Positions 8,859-17,557 of a stretch of DNA of 64,000 bases are shown here, piece after piece (the stretch's first letter is position 1; every line of letters starts with the position of its first letter). The position numbers were made by a program, and so were the translations under genes. The notes under the pieces were generated by a model. It worked only from the letters and a program-made list of their open reading frames with translations, made no database searches and was not told the DNA's origin. The stretch is from Micromonospora parva (GTDB lineage Bacteria; Actinomycetota; Actinomycetes; Mycobacteriales; Micromonosporaceae): the NCBI RefSeq assembly GCF_000718515.1, contig NZ_JNZS01000012.1, positions 124,001-188,000 of the forward strand, given 5' to 3'.

Positions 8859-9302
8859 TCAGCCCGTCTGGTGCGAGGGCTCCGCCGTGGTGGGCCGGGG
8901 TTGCTGTTGCCACGGATCACCGCGGGCGCCGGCGGCGAGGTGTCGCTCGTAGCTGTCCACCTTGCCGTCGACGAGGTCGAGGCAGTCGCGCAGCCGCGTG
9001 AGCTGCTCGGTGATGTGGCGCCGGTGTTCACGGAGCAGTTCGAGCCGTTCGGCCTCGTTGCCGCTGCCCTCGCGAACGAGCTGGGCCAGGCGGCCGATGG
9101 TCGTGAGCGGCATACCGGAGGCCCGGAACTTGACGCAGTTCGCCAGCCACTCGACGTCCCAGGTGCTGTAGACGCGCCTGCCGGACCTGTCACGCTGCAC
9201 CTCGCTGGCCAACAGACCCGCACGCTCGTAGAGGCGCAGGGTGTGCACACTCAACCCGGTGCGCTGTGCCACCTGCCCGATGCGCAGCCCGCCGTCCGCC
9301 AT
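8859..9302 (-). CDS. MerR-family transcriptional regulator
   Basis: About 147 residues from ATG 9302. The N-terminal winged helix-turn-helix is typical (LRIGQVAQRTGLSVHTLRLYERAGLLASEVQRDRSGRRVYSTWDVEWL), followed by a dimer helix with LREHRRHITEQLTRLRDCLDLVDGKVDSYERHL. No cysteine metal site is visible, so an organic effector is likelier than a metal. It is divergent from the SDR gene at 9359, with a MerR-type promoter between them, and is very probably its regulator. Confidence 0.88.
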   Translation of the reverse strand: MADGGLRIGQVAQRTGLSVHTLRLYERAGLLASEVQRDRSGRRVYSTWDVEWLANCVKFRASGMPLTTIGRLAQLVREGSGNEAERLELLREHRRHITEQLTRLRDCLDLVDGKVDSYERHLAAGARGDPWQQQPRPTTAEPSHQTG

Positions 9303-9320
9303 GGCACCGACCGTAGCCCG

Positions 9321-9351
9321 TTGACCTAGACCCCGGTCTAGCACCTAACGT
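9321..9351 (+). promoter_or_regulatory. MerR-type promoter with palindromic 19-bp spacer
   Basis: The -35 box TTGACC (9321-9326) and -10 box TAACGT (9346-9351) are 19 bp apart. Such a long spacer is the known hallmark of promoters that MerR proteins untwist to activate. The perfect palindrome CTAGACC-CC-GGTCTAG fills 9326-9341. Transcription would start at about 9358, one base before the SDR start codon at 9359, so that mRNA would be leaderless. Confidence 0.75.
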
Positions 9352-9358
9352 CCGCCTC

Positions 9359-10264
9359 ATGACCCACACCACATTCGGCCCGCACAGTACGACCGACGAC
9401 GTCCTCGCCGGAATCGACCTCACCGGCACTACCGCAGTCGTCACGGGCGGCTACTCCGGCCTCGGTCTCGCCACCACCCGCGCCCTCACCCAGGCCGGGG
9501 CCCGGGTCATCGTCCCCGCTCTTCGGCCGGACGCGGCGCGCCAGGCACTCGCCGACACCGCCGGGGTCGAGGTCGACCGCCTCGATCTGGCCGATCTCGC
9601 CTCCGTCCGCGCGTTCGCCGAACGGTTCCTCCGCAACCATCCCGCCCTCGACATCCTGGTCGCGAGCGCCGGCATCATGGCCTGTCCGGAGACACGCGTC
9701 GGCCCCGGCTGGGAAGCGCACTTCGCGGTCAACCACCTCGGCCACTATGCGCTGACGAACCTGCTGTGGCCCGCCCTCACCGCCGCCGACACGGCTCGGG
9801 TCGTCTCGGTCGCCTCCGGACGGGACCCGGCGTGGCGTATCCGGTGGGACGACGTGCAGTTCGAGCGCCGCTACGACAAGTGGGAGGCGTACACCCAGTC
9901 GAAGCTCGCGAACATCCTGTTCGCCCGCCACCTCGACCTGCTCGGCAGGGAACACGGCGTCCGCGCCTTCTCCGTCAACCCTGGCTGGATCCGCACGCCC
10001 CTGCAACGGCACCTCGCGGCCGAGGAGATGGTCGCAGCCGGCTGGATCGACGCGGACGGGAACTCCGCGCCGGGCCTGTTCAAGACCGTCGAGCAGGGCG
10101 CTGCCACCCAGGTCTGGGCCGCCACGTCACCCCAGCTCGACGGGAACGGCGGCGACTACTGCGTGGACTGCCACCGCACCGACAGCGACCCGACGGACAG
10201 TGGCGAGGCAGCTCGACTCTGGGCGTTGTCAGCCGAGCTGACCGGCCTCGATCTCATCGCCTGA
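9359..10264 (+). CDS. SDR-family NAD(P)-dependent oxidoreductase
   Basis: The 301-residue protein has the Rossmann glycine motif TGGYSGLG, the NAG-like motif VASAGIMA, and the catalytic Ser and YxxxK region (YTQSKLANILFARHL). HFAVNHLGHYALTNLL is typical of the retinol dehydrogenase/WW-oxidoreductase-like SDR group. It probably reduces or oxidises an aldehyde or ketone; the substrate is unknown. The ATG has no ribosome site, which fits the leaderless transcript implied by the MerR-type promoter directly upstream. The MerR gene is divergent. Confidence 0.88.
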   Translation: MTHTTFGPHSTTDDVLAGIDLTGTTAVVTGGYSGLGLATTRALTQAGARVIVPALRPDAARQALADTAGVEVDRLDLADLASVRAFAERFLRNHPALDILVASAGIMACPETRVGPGWEAHFAVNHLGHYALTNLLWPALTAADTARVVSVASGRDPAWRIRWDDVQFERRYDKWEAYTQSKLANILFARHLDLLGREHGVRAFSVNPGWIRTPLQRHLAAEEMVAAGWIDADGNSAPGLFKTVEQGAATQVWAATSPQLDGNGGDYCVDCHRTDSDPTDSGEAARLWALSAELTGLDLIA

Positions 10265-10629
10265 GCCGGAGTCGTGCGGCGAGGGCGGGCTCCTTCCCGG
10301 AAGGCTTGTCGAATCAGGCTTGTCCTGCAATTCAGTTCATGGAAATCCGCGTCTTGATCTATGTCTGCACCATCCACAATTGAGCGAAGTTGCTGGACAT
10401 GGGACCGAATTGCGTTTCACGGCCGACGCCGGGCGCCACATGAAATCCTATCGATTGCTGGATGTCTCAACGTCCGAGAGCCTTATGAACAAAGAAGGTG
10501 CCTTCTTTAGCTAATCGGTTGGTGCGACGAGACAGCAGGGGGACGCCATCGGCAGCATCGCCATGGCACCTTGAACGCGCTGCCCCCATCCGGGCGCATC
10601 ACCAGCAGATCTGGGAGACCTACACACCA
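10265..10629. other. Intergenic stretch with lower GC and a short hairpin
   Basis: No convincing gene is present in these 365 bp. The part from about 10310 to 10510 is visibly richer in A and T than its surroundings. A perfect hairpin AAAGAAGG-TG-CCTTCTTT occupies 10491-10508. An open frame at 10320-10514 has no ribosome site or recognisable product. It probably holds the promoter of the DUF4352 gene downstream. Confidence 0.4.
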
Positions 10630-11436
10630 ATGACCAACCCCTACGACCCTGCGCAAAACCAGCCATCCTCAGGCGCTCAGCAGCCGGCACCGCCAACCGC
10701 TCAATTTGCCCAGGTTCCCGCCGGCCAGTATCCGCCGCCGCCCGGGCAGAATCCGGCGCCTGTGGCGCCGCCGCCCACGCGCAAGCGGTCGTGGCTGATG
10801 CCCACCCTTATCGGTGCGGCTGTCGTCGTGGTGCTCTGCTGCGGTGGTGGGCTCGTGATCAGCCTGACCGGCGATGACAAGACGTCCGACGTGTCGGCCA
10901 GCACGGACATCCCCGCAACCGGCAGCAGTGCATCCGCACCAGCTGCGGCAGCGCCGAGCACGGCGGAGTCGGCACCCGCGTCCGCGAAGCCTGACCCGGT
11001 GACGACGACCGCCGCTCCCGACAAGCCCAAGGCCTTCGGCACTGGTGACAAAGTGCGCGGCGGTGACTTCGAATTCACCGTCAACAGCGTGAAGTGTGGG
11101 ATCTCCCAGGTTGGCAGCGAGTTCCTGAACAAGAAGGCGCAGGGCACCTTCTGCCGGGCCAGCGTGACCGTCAAGAACGTCACCAAGAGCGCCCACACCT
11201 TCCACGCTGATGGCACCATCACCGCCCAGGACGGCTCTGGTCGGAAGTACGAGGTCGACGGCGAGGCAGCCATCTACGGCAACACCGACGGGCAGGGCTT
11301 CCTCGACAAAATCAACCCGGGCAACTCGGTGAAGGCAAACGTCTACTTCGACGTACCGAAGGGCACGAAGCTGAAGAGCATCACGTTCGATGCCGGCTTG
11401 TTCACTCTCGCCGAGGACGCTGTCGTCACTCTGTGA
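10630..11436 (+). CDS. Membrane-anchored DUF4352 protein
   Basis: The ATG at 10630 opens a 268-residue protein. A Pro/Gln-rich cytoplasmic start (MTNPYDPAQNQPSSGAQQ) is followed by one membrane helix (LMPTLIGAAVVVVLCCGGGLVISL), a Ser/Ala/Pro linker, and a C-terminal DUF4352 immunoglobulin-like domain. The domain shows its usual pattern: GTGDKVRGGDFEFTVNSV, ASVTVKNVTKSAHTF, and VYFDVPKGTKLKSITF. The domain faces outside. DUF4352 proteins are common lipoproteins or membrane proteins in actinomycetes and Firmicutes with no settled role. It stands alone, ending in front of a strong hairpin. Confidence 0.85.
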   Translation: MTNPYDPAQNQPSSGAQQPAPPTAQFAQVPAGQYPPPPGQNPAPVAPPPTRKRSWLMPTLIGAAVVVVLCCGGGLVISLTGDDKTSDVSASTDIPATGSSASAPAAAAPSTAESAPASAKPDPVTTTAAPDKPKAFGTGDKVRGGDFEFTVNSVKCGISQVGSEFLNKKAQGTFCRASVTVKNVTKSAHTFHADGTITAQDGSGRKYEVDGEAAIYGNTDGQGFLDKINPGNSVKANVYFDVPKGTKLKSITFDAGLFTLAEDAVVTL

Positions 11437-11539
11437 CGGAGACGAACCAGCAAGGCGCCGGGCTCACGGATGTGGGCGTGCCTCGTCGTCATTAGACCAA
11501 TCGATGGCGGCGAGGACGCTGATGCTCTCCAAGGCTGCG

Positions 11540-11580
11540 GATCGCCCGTCGTGCCGCCAATGGCGGCACGACGGGCGATC
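11540..11580. terminator. Strong bidirectional hairpin terminator
   Basis: A perfect 19-bp inverted repeat (GATCGCCCGTCGTGCCGCC) with a three-base AAT loop lies between the convergent DUF4352 and F420-oxidoreductase genes, about 100 and 65 bases past their stops. It lacks a T-run. Confidence 0.8.
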
Positions 11581-11645
11581 GCTGTCGCGCACCAGGCATC
11601 GCCGTACCAGACGGCGGTTCTCCGGTCGCCCTGGTCTCGCGAAGG

Positions 11646-12509
11646 TCAGATCAGGGCCGCGGCCAGGGTGCGGAACGCGTCGGCGGGGAACGTCGTGTCG
11701 TCGCCGCCGTTGAGCACCTGGATCGCCACCTCGTCGGCGCCGGCCTGGTAGTGCTGCTCCAGGCCGGCCGCCACCTTCTCGACCGTCCCCCAGGGGATCA
11801 GAGCGTCGACGAGCCGGTCGCTGCCGCCGTCGGCGAAGTCCTCATCGGTCCAGCCGAAGCGCCGCAGGTTGTTGGTGTAGTTCGGTAGCGCGAGGTACCC
11901 GCTCGTGTACTGCCGGGCGGTGGCGCGTGCGGTGGTGGCGTCCGCGTCGAGGACCACCGCGACCTCCGGGGCGAGCAGCCGGTCTGGCCCGATCGCCGCC
12001 CGGGCCTCGGCGGTGTGCTCGGCCGGGACGAAGTACGGGTGGGCCCCGGCGGAACGGTCGCGGGAGAGTTTCAGCATCCGCGGGCCCAGGGCGGCCAGGA
12101 TGCGTCGCTCGGGCGAGAGCCCGGCCGCGTCGAGGCCGTCCAGGTAGTCCACCATCCTTGAGTACGGCTTGCGGTAGTCGGTGCCGCCGCTCTCCACCAC
12201 CACTGCGTGGCTGGCACCGAGACCGAGCAGGAACCGGCCCGGATGCGCCCGCTCGGCGTCCTGGGCGAACGCCGCCACCTCGGGGGGCGACGAGTGCCAG
12301 ATGCTCACGATTCCCGACGCGACCCCGATGCGCGTGGTCCCGTCCAGGATCTCCCGGAAGCGCGGGGCGACGTTCTCGCCGAAACCACCGGAGAACCAGA
12401 TTCGTGAGTAGCCGAGATCCTCCAGCTCGGTCGCGGCGTCGATCACCGCGCCCCGACTCTCGCTGGCGAGGAAGAACGGTTGCCATACGCTGACGAGTCG
12501 TTGTGCCAT
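11646..12509 (-). CDS. LLM-class F420-dependent oxidoreductase
   Basis: The 287-residue protein has the luciferase-like TIM barrel: ELEDLGYSRIWFSGGFGENV near the start, GVASGIVSIWHSSPPEVAAFA, and the HPGRFLLGLGASH motif typical of F420-binding members of TIGR03620-like groups. It likely uses the deazaflavin F420 as hydride carrier, in the cytoplasm. The substrate is unknown. ATG 12509 is the only good start. It is monocistronic and convergent with the DUF4352 gene. Confidence 0.88.
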   Translation of the reverse strand: MAQRLVSVWQPFFLASESRGAVIDAATELEDLGYSRIWFSGGFGENVAPRFREILDGTTRIGVASGIVSIWHSSPPEVAAFAQDAERAHPGRFLLGLGASHAVVVESGGTDYRKPYSRMVDYLDGLDAAGLSPERRILAALGPRMLKLSRDRSAGAHPYFVPAEHTAEARAAIGPDRLLAPEVAVVLDADATTARATARQYTSGYLALPNYTNNLRRFGWTDEDFADGGSDRLVDALIPWGTVEKVAAGLEQHYQAGADEVAIQVLNGGDDTTFPADAFRTLAAALI

Positions 12510-12652
12510 ACCTGAACCCTACGGCCTGCGGCAGCGTCGCGGCGTGGGTTCAACCCGGCCGATGACCATCCGCCTCGGTCTGCTGTGGACAGTCATGGCG
12601 TCGGCCCGCTTCATCGCTCTCGTGGCCGGGGTGCCTGTCCGGCCTGGATCAC

Positions 12653-13300
12653 TCACGGTGCCAGGCCGGCCTGGATCGCCAGGATGGCCGCTCGTACCCG
12701 GTCGCGGCTGCCGGTCTTGGCCAGCACGTTCGTCACGTGGGACTTGACGGTGCTCATCGACAGGTAGAGGCGTTCGGCGATCTCGTTGTTGTTGAGCCCG
12801 GCGCCGATCAGGGCCAGCACGTCGACCTCCCGGGCGGTCAACTTGTAGGTCGACAGGTCCACCCGGGTCGCCGGGCCGGTCGCCCGGACCCGGTCGAGGA
12901 CGGCACCGGTGACCTCGGCGGAGAGGACCGCCTCGCCGGCCGCGACGGTGCGCACCGCGGCGATCAGGTCGCGGGCGCTGGACCGTTTCAGCAGGAACCC
13001 GCGCGCCCCGGAGGCGATGGCGTCCAGCACGTAGGCGTCGTCGTCGAAGGTGGTGACGACGATGACGGCCGGTGCGTGCGGGATCGTGGCCAGCTCACGG
13101 GTGGCCTGCAGACCGTCGAGCACCGGCATGCGGATGTCGACGAGGGCGACGTCGATGCGGGAGTCGCGGCGCACCGCGTCGAGGAACTGCCGGCCGTCGG
13201 CCGCCTCGGCCGCGACCTGGATGTCGGGTTGGGATCGCAGGATCAGGCTGAAGCCGTCCCGGACCAACTCCTGGTCGTCGGCGATCGCGACGCGGATCAC
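12653..13300 (-). CDS. NarL/FixJ-type response regulator
   Basis: The GTG at 13300 overlaps the stop of the kinase gene by four bases (GTGA), so the two are translationally coupled. The receiver domain has the acidic pair in IADDQELVRDG, the phospho-acceptor Asp in VALVDIRMPVLDGL, and the conserved Thr and Lys (VVTTFDD, LLKRSSA). The C-terminal LuxR helix-turn-helix reads LTAREVDVLALIGAGLNNNEIAERLYLSMSTVKSHVTNVLAKTGSRDRVRAAILA. It is a DNA-binding response regulator controlled by the adjacent kinase. Targets are unknown. Confidence 0.93.
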   Translation of the reverse strand: MIRVAIADDQELVRDGFSLILRSQPDIQVAAEAADGRQFLDAVRRDSRIDVALVDIRMPVLDGLQATRELATIPHAPAVIVVTTFDDDAYVLDAIASGARGFLLKRSSARDLIAAVRTVAAGEAVLSAEVTGAVLDRVRATGPATRVDLSTYKLTAREVDVLALIGAGLNNNEIAERLYLSMSTVKSHVTNVLAKTGSRDRVRAAILAIQAGLAP

Positions 13301-14403
13301 CGGTTCACCACCGGCAGGTTGGCCTGCACGACGGTGCCGCCGCCGGGGCGTTGGCCCAGCTCCCAGCTGCCACCGTACGCGGAGACGCGTTCCCCGATGC
13401 CGAGCAGACCCGACCCGCTCGTGGGCGTGCGGGGCGGTCCGACGCCGTCGTCGCTGACCCGCAGGCGGGCATGGTCGCCGACCCGGACCAGTTCGACCCA
13501 GGCCGCCGTGGCTTTCGCGTGCCGGGCGATGTTGGTGAGGGCCTCCTGGGCGATGCGGTAGACGGTCAACACCCCGATCTCGTCCAGACCCGGATCGGGG
13601 TCCAGTTGGACCCGCACCGTCACGCCCTGCTGGCGCAACGGCTGCGCGAGCAGTTCGTCGATGTCGGACAGGCGCGGCGGCGCGCTCACCGCGATCGACG
13701 CGTTCGGGTCACGCAGGTGCACGACGAGAGTGTCGAGTTCGCTCAGCGCGGTACGGCCGCTGCCCGCTATCGCCCGCAACGCCGCCCCCGGGTCGTCGCT
13801 GAGTTGGCCCGCCTCGGCCTGCACCACCATCGCGGTGACGTGGTGGCCGACCACGTCATGCAGCTCGCGGGCCAGGTTGGTGCGCTGTTCGAGCCAGGCG
13901 GCCTGGCCGCGTAGGTCGGCTGTCTCCCGGGTGAGGGCGTAGCCGCGTGACCACGAGCGCAACAGGATCGCCAGGAGGTAGCCGGCCGTCACGAAGAAGA
14001 ACGGCTGCTCGTACAGCCCCCGCTCGTTGAGCAGTGCGATGCCGAGTGCGCCGGCCGCACCGGTCAGACCACCCACCCAGCCCAGCCACGGGTGTCGGGC
14101 CGGGTCCTCGCAGGTGGAGACGAACACCAGGCCGGCGGCTGCGAGGCCCAGCTGCACCGATTCCCCGGTGCTCACGATCGCCACGAACCCCGCGCAGACC
14201 GCGAAGATCAGGGCTCGGTGGCGCGGGTGCAGCGCGGTGGCCCCGAGGCCGACCGGCAGCACCAGCCACGCCCAGCCGGCCGGAACGGACACGCCCCCCT
14301 CGACGGTGGTGACGACGGCGACGATGATCACGCCAACCACGCCGTACGCGAGTCGGCGCGCCCGCGCGGGGTCACGCAACAGTTCGCGGATTCCAGTGCT
14401 CAC
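13297..14403 (-). CDS. Sensor histidine kinase, NarX/DesK-like (HisKA_3)
   Basis: The start is GTG 14403 (VSTGIRELLRD), with GGAGA upstream; the frame is open to 14505. Several membrane helices fill the first 170 residues. The dimerisation box is NLARELHDVVGHHVTAMVVQ with the phospho-His. The ATPase domain shows IAQEALTNIARHAKA and DDGVGPPRTPTSGSGLLGIGERV. The membrane part is the likely sensor; the signal is unknown. It forms an operon with the response regulator. It is divergent from the phosphatidyltransferase gene at 14542. Confidence 0.92.
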   Translation of the reverse strand: MSTGIRELLRDPARARRLAYGVVGVIIVAVVTTVEGGVSVPAGWAWLVLPVGLGATALHPRHRALIFAVCAGFVAIVSTGESVQLGLAAAGLVFVSTCEDPARHPWLGWVGGLTGAAGALGIALLNERGLYEQPFFFVTAGYLLAILLRSWSRGYALTRETADLRGQAAWLEQRTNLARELHDVVGHHVTAMVVQAEAGQLSDDPGAALRAIAGSGRTALSELDTLVVHLRDPNASIAVSAPPRLSDIDELLAQPLRQQGVTVRVQLDPDPGLDEIGVLTVYRIAQEALTNIARHAKATAAWVELVRVGDHARLRVSDDGVGPPRTPTSGSGLLGIGERVSAYGGSWELGQRPGGGTVVQANLPVVNR

Positions 14404-14541
14404 CCGCACAGTCTCCGCGACCAGCCGGAACGCCGACCAGTACCCAGGTACCGGATCGGCCGGCACCCCGGTACCGCCCGCGCGCCCAGATCGGCACCGC
14501 GGCACGTTCCGCGCGAACGCTCAGCGGACGAACCTGCGGGG

Positions 14542-15135
14542 GTGACTCTCGTTGACTCCCGTGCCGCCCTCACCGTCGGCCCTTTCCGTACGGTTCCCAA
14601 CTACATCACCGCCGTTCGTACGGTCGCCGCTGTCGCCGTCGGTGTCGTCGCCCTCGTCTCCGGTTCGGTGGCATTGATGGCGGTATCGTATGGTATCTAC
14701 TGGGTCGGCGACGTGCTCGACGGCTGGGCCGCCCGCCGACTCGGCCAGGAAACGCGAGCCGGGGCCGTCTTCGACATCGTGAGCGACCGCGCCTGCACCG
14801 CCGTGCTCTGCGGGGGCCTGGTCGCCCTCGTGCCTGAGGTCGCGGTCGTCGCGGTGGTCTTTCTGCTCTCGTTCCTGGTGCTGGACACCATGCTGTCGCT
14901 GGCGTTCCTGTGCTGGCCGGTGCTCAGCCCCAACTACTTCCACCTCGTCGACCGGCGGGTATGGGCGTGGAACTGGTCGCCGCTGGCCAAGGTCGCCAAC
15001 ACCGCCGGGGTGATCGGCGCCATCGCGTTCGGGCAGTACCGGCTCGCGCTGGCCGTCGCCGTCGCCGTCGTCGCGGTGAAGCTGTGGTCGGTCGCAGCGG
15101 TGCTCCGGCTGCTCCACCGGGACGGCCGGGCGTGA
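14542..15135 (+). CDS. CDP-alcohol phosphatidyltransferase
   Basis: GTG 14542 is preceded by a short G-rich run and gives 197 residues. The family motif D-x2-DG-x2-AR-x8-G-x3-D-x3-D is complete: GDVLDGWAARRLGQETRAG followed by AVFDIVSDRA. Four to six membrane helices follow. These enzymes join CDP-diacylglycerol (or another CDP-alcohol) with a second alcohol such as glycerol phosphate, inositol phosphate or another phospholipid at the inner membrane. The exact product cannot be read from sequence. It overlaps the next gene by four bases. Confidence 0.88.
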   Translation: MTLVDSRAALTVGPFRTVPNYITAVRTVAAVAVGVVALVSGSVALMAVSYGIYWVGDVLDGWAARRLGQETRAGAVFDIVSDRACTAVLCGGLVALVPEVAVVAVVFLLSFLVLDTMLSLAFLCWPVLSPNYFHLVDRRVWAWNWSPLAKVANTAGVIGAIAFGQYRLALAVAVAVVAVKLWSVAAVLRLLHRDGRA

Positions 15136-15602
15136 ACAGCCTCGCCGAGGCCGCGGTGGCGCTCGGCTACGGTCTCGCCTCGGCGCTCGTCCCGGTCGTC
15201 AACGCCGAGGCGTACGCGGTGGTCGCCGGGCACCGTGGCGGGCACGCTCTCCTCGCCGTGCTCGCCCTGGCGCTCGGGCAGACCGTCGGCAAGCTGCTCC
15301 TGTTCGAATCGGCGCGACGCGGATCGGGGCGGCTGGCCCGGACGCTCGCGCGGCGCGACGAGTCAGGTCGCGCGGCGGCCCGGACGGCACGGTGGACCGC
15401 GCCGATCCGGCGCTGGCTCTCCCGCCGCCGCACCGCGCTGCCGACCGTGCTCGTCTCCGCCACGGTGGGGGTTCCACCGCTGGCTGTCGTCAGCCTCGCC
15501 GCCGGCACCGCGGGCCTTCGACGCTGGGAGTTCGTCGTCGTGTGCCTGTCCGGTCGGATGCTCCGGTTCGCGGTCCTCGTCCTGCCGGCGGCGCTGGCCT
15601 GA
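15132..15602 (+). CDS. Small VTT/YqaA-like membrane protein
   Basis: GTG 15132 overlaps the preceding stop (GTGA). The 156-residue product has hydrophobic segments at both ends and a charged central loop (ESARRGSGRLARTLARRDESGRAAARTARW). The C-terminal part, VGVPPLAVVSLAAGTAGLRRWEFVVVCLSGRMLRFAVLVL, resembles the SNARE-associated/VTT domain of DedA and YqaA proteins, which are linked to lipid movement across membranes. Coupling to a CDP-alcohol phosphatidyltransferase supports a role in phospholipid handling. Family call is moderate. Confidence 0.65.
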   Translation: MNSLAEAAVALGYGLASALVPVVNAEAYAVVAGHRGGHALLAVLALALGQTVGKLLLFESARRGSGRLARTLARRDESGRAAARTARWTAPIRRWLSRRRTALPTVLVSATVGVPPLAVVSLAAGTAGLRRWEFVVVCLSGRMLRFAVLVLPAALA

Positions 15603-15615
15603 CCGCCGGTTCACC

Positions 15616-16269
15616 TCAGAGGAGCCGGCCGTCGTGGGCGAGCAGGGCGATCTGGGTACGGTTGTCGAAATCCAGCTTGGTCAGGATGTGCGAGACGTGG
15701 GCCTTCACCGTCGTCACGCTCATCAGCAGCTCGCCGGCGATCTCGGCGTTGGAACGCCCGTGGGCGATGGCCAGCACGACGTCGCGTTCCCGGGGCGTGA
15801 GCACCGCCAACCGCCCTCGCGCCTGCTCGTAGGTCTCGGCCCCCGACGCGACCCGCTGCATGAGCCGGCGCGTCACCCCCGGCGACAGCATCGGGTTGCC
15901 GGCCGCCACCGCGCGGACCGCCTGGCTGATCTGCTCGGGTGGAGTGTCCTTGAGCAGGAAGCCGCTCGCGCCCGCTCGCAGGGCCCGCACCACGTGCTCG
16001 TCGGTGTCGAAGGTGGTGAGCACGATGATCTCGGGCGGCCGGTGGCGGCGGCGCAGGCGCTCGGTGGCGGTGATGCCGTTGACGCCGGGCATCCTGATGT
16101 CCATCAGCACCACGTCGGGCAGGTGCCGGTCCACAGCGGTGATCGCCGTGGCACCGTCGGCGGCCTCGCCCACGACGACGATCCCGTCCGCCCCGTCGAG
16201 CATCAGCGTGAGCATCCCCCGCACGAGGGGATCGTCGTCGACGATCACGACCCGGATCGGTCCCGTCAC
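15616..16269 (-). CDS. NarL/FixJ-type response regulator (second pair)
   Basis: I place the start at GTG 16269 (VTGPIRVVIVDDDP), which overlaps the kinase stop as GTGA, just as in the first pair; the frame extends to 16287. The receiver domain carries DDDPLVRGM, the phospho-acceptor in VVLMDIRMPGVNGI, and VLTTFDTD with FLLKDTPPE. The LuxR-type helix-turn-helix is LTPRERDVVLAIAHGRSNAEIAGELLMSVTTVKAHVSHILTKLDFDNRTQIALLAH. It pairs with the kinase at 16266-17435. Targets are unknown. Confidence 0.93.
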   Translation of the reverse strand: MTGPIRVVIVDDDPLVRGMLTLMLDGADGIVVVGEAADGATAITAVDRHLPDVVLMDIRMPGVNGITATERLRRRHRPPEIIVLTTFDTDEHVVRALRAGASGFLLKDTPPEQISQAVRAVAAGNPMLSPGVTRRLMQRVASGAETYEQARGRLAVLTPRERDVVLAIAHGRSNAEIAGELLMSVTTVKAHVSHILTKLDFDNRTQIALLAHDGRLL

Positions 16270-17435
16270 GTCGGCCACGGCAGCCACGCGGTGAGGTGGA
16301 ACCGGCCCGTGGCGTCGACGTGGTGGGTGACCCGACCACCGGTGAGCGCGGCCCGCTCGGCGAGGCCGATCAGACCCGTGCCGGCGCTGCCGGTGGCGCC
16401 GCCGTCAGGCGTGGTCGGGTTGCTCACCGCGATGCGCAGGCCCGTGCCGGGCGCGCCGCCGAGCACCAGCCGGACCGGCTGCCCGGCGGCGTGCTTGCGG
16501 GCGTTGGTCAGCGCCTCCTGCGCGATCCGGTACGCGGTGCGGCCCACCGCGGCGGGAATCTCGACCGGCGGACCGAGCGGGTCGTCGACCTCGATCCGTT
16601 GCCCGGCGGCCCGCGCCTCGTGGAGCAGGCTCGGCAGGTCGGCGAGGGTCTGCCCGGGTGGCGCGTCAGTCGGCGACTCGGCGTCGTCGCTGCGCAGCAG
16701 GGTGATGACCTCGCGCAGCTCGTCGAGGGCGTGATGGGCGCTGGCCCGGATCACCCCGGCGGCGGCGCTGAGCCGCTCGGGCGGCGCGTCCGGCCGGTAC
16801 TCCATCGCGCCGGCCGCCGCCGCCAGCAGTGACAGCCGGTGGGCCAGCACGTCGTGCATCTCCCGTGCGATCCGGCCGCGTTCCGCCGCCCGCGCCTCGT
16901 CGACCCGCCGTTCCTGCTCCCGCTCGGCCCGCCGGGCCCGGTCCCGCAGCTCCGCCAACAGGGCGTTGCGGGCCTGCGCCCAGGTGCCCCAGCCGAACAG
17001 GGCCGCGTACGCGATCGTCATCAGCACCAGCCGCCACCCGTACGGCAGGCTCGGCACCGGCCGCCAGAACGCCTGCACCGCCTCACCCGCCACGCTGACC
17101 GCCGCCACCGCCGCCGCCTGGCGAAACGGCCGGTTGCGGGCGAGGAACAGCACCGCGAAGCTGGCCACCGGCGTGGCCACCGGGGACAGCGCGACGAGCA
17201 CACCGGCCAGCACACCACCGGTGCGCGGGCGGCGGATGACCACCGGAACGAGGATCAGGGCGGTCACCGCCAGCGCGACGTCGACGCCGATCATTCCGGC
17301 GGAGCTGGACCGGGTGGCGGACCACAGCATGGTCGCGACGAGGACGCCGACCGCCGCTGTCGTCACGCCCACCCGAGCGAATCGCCACGCCCCGGGCGGT
17401 TCGACCTCGCACGCCGCCGCATCCACATCGCGCAC
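16266..17435 (-). CDS. Sensor histidine kinase, HisKA_3 type (second pair)
   Basis: 389 residues from GTG 17435. About five membrane helices occupy residues 20-160. The dimerisation helix is RGRIAREMHDVLAHRLSLLAAAAGAMEY with the phospho-His, then the ATPase domain (IAQEALTNARKHAAG, GSAGTGLIGLAERAALTGG). Its architecture is the same as the first kinase at 13297, but the sequences are clearly different, so they are paralogous systems. It may respond to an envelope signal. It is divergent from the DUF6069 gene at 17558. Confidence 0.92.
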   Translation of the reverse strand: MRDVDAAACEVEPPGAWRFARVGVTTAAVGVLVATMLWSATRSSSAGMIGVDVALAVTALILVPVVIRRPRTGGVLAGVLVALSPVATPVASFAVLFLARNRPFRQAAAVAAVSVAGEAVQAFWRPVPSLPYGWRLVLMTIAYAALFGWGTWAQARNALLAELRDRARRAEREQERRVDEARAAERGRIAREMHDVLAHRLSLLAAAAGAMEYRPDAPPERLSAAAGVIRASAHHALDELREVITLLRSDDAESPTDAPPGQTLADLPSLLHEARAAGQRIEVDDPLGPPVEIPAAVGRTAYRIAQEALTNARKHAAGQPVRLVLGGAPGTGLRIAVSNPTTPDGGATGSAGTGLIGLAERAALTGGRVTHHVDATGRFHLTAWLPWPT

Positions 17436-17557
17436 GCTACTGCGCTGGTGGCGGGCCGGACCACCTCCTTTGGTAGTACGCCGAGCCGCCGGCGGACGTA
17501 CCCGTCGCGGCGTCCGGACCGACGCGTCCCGCCCGGCCCGGTCCGCAGACTCAGGCC

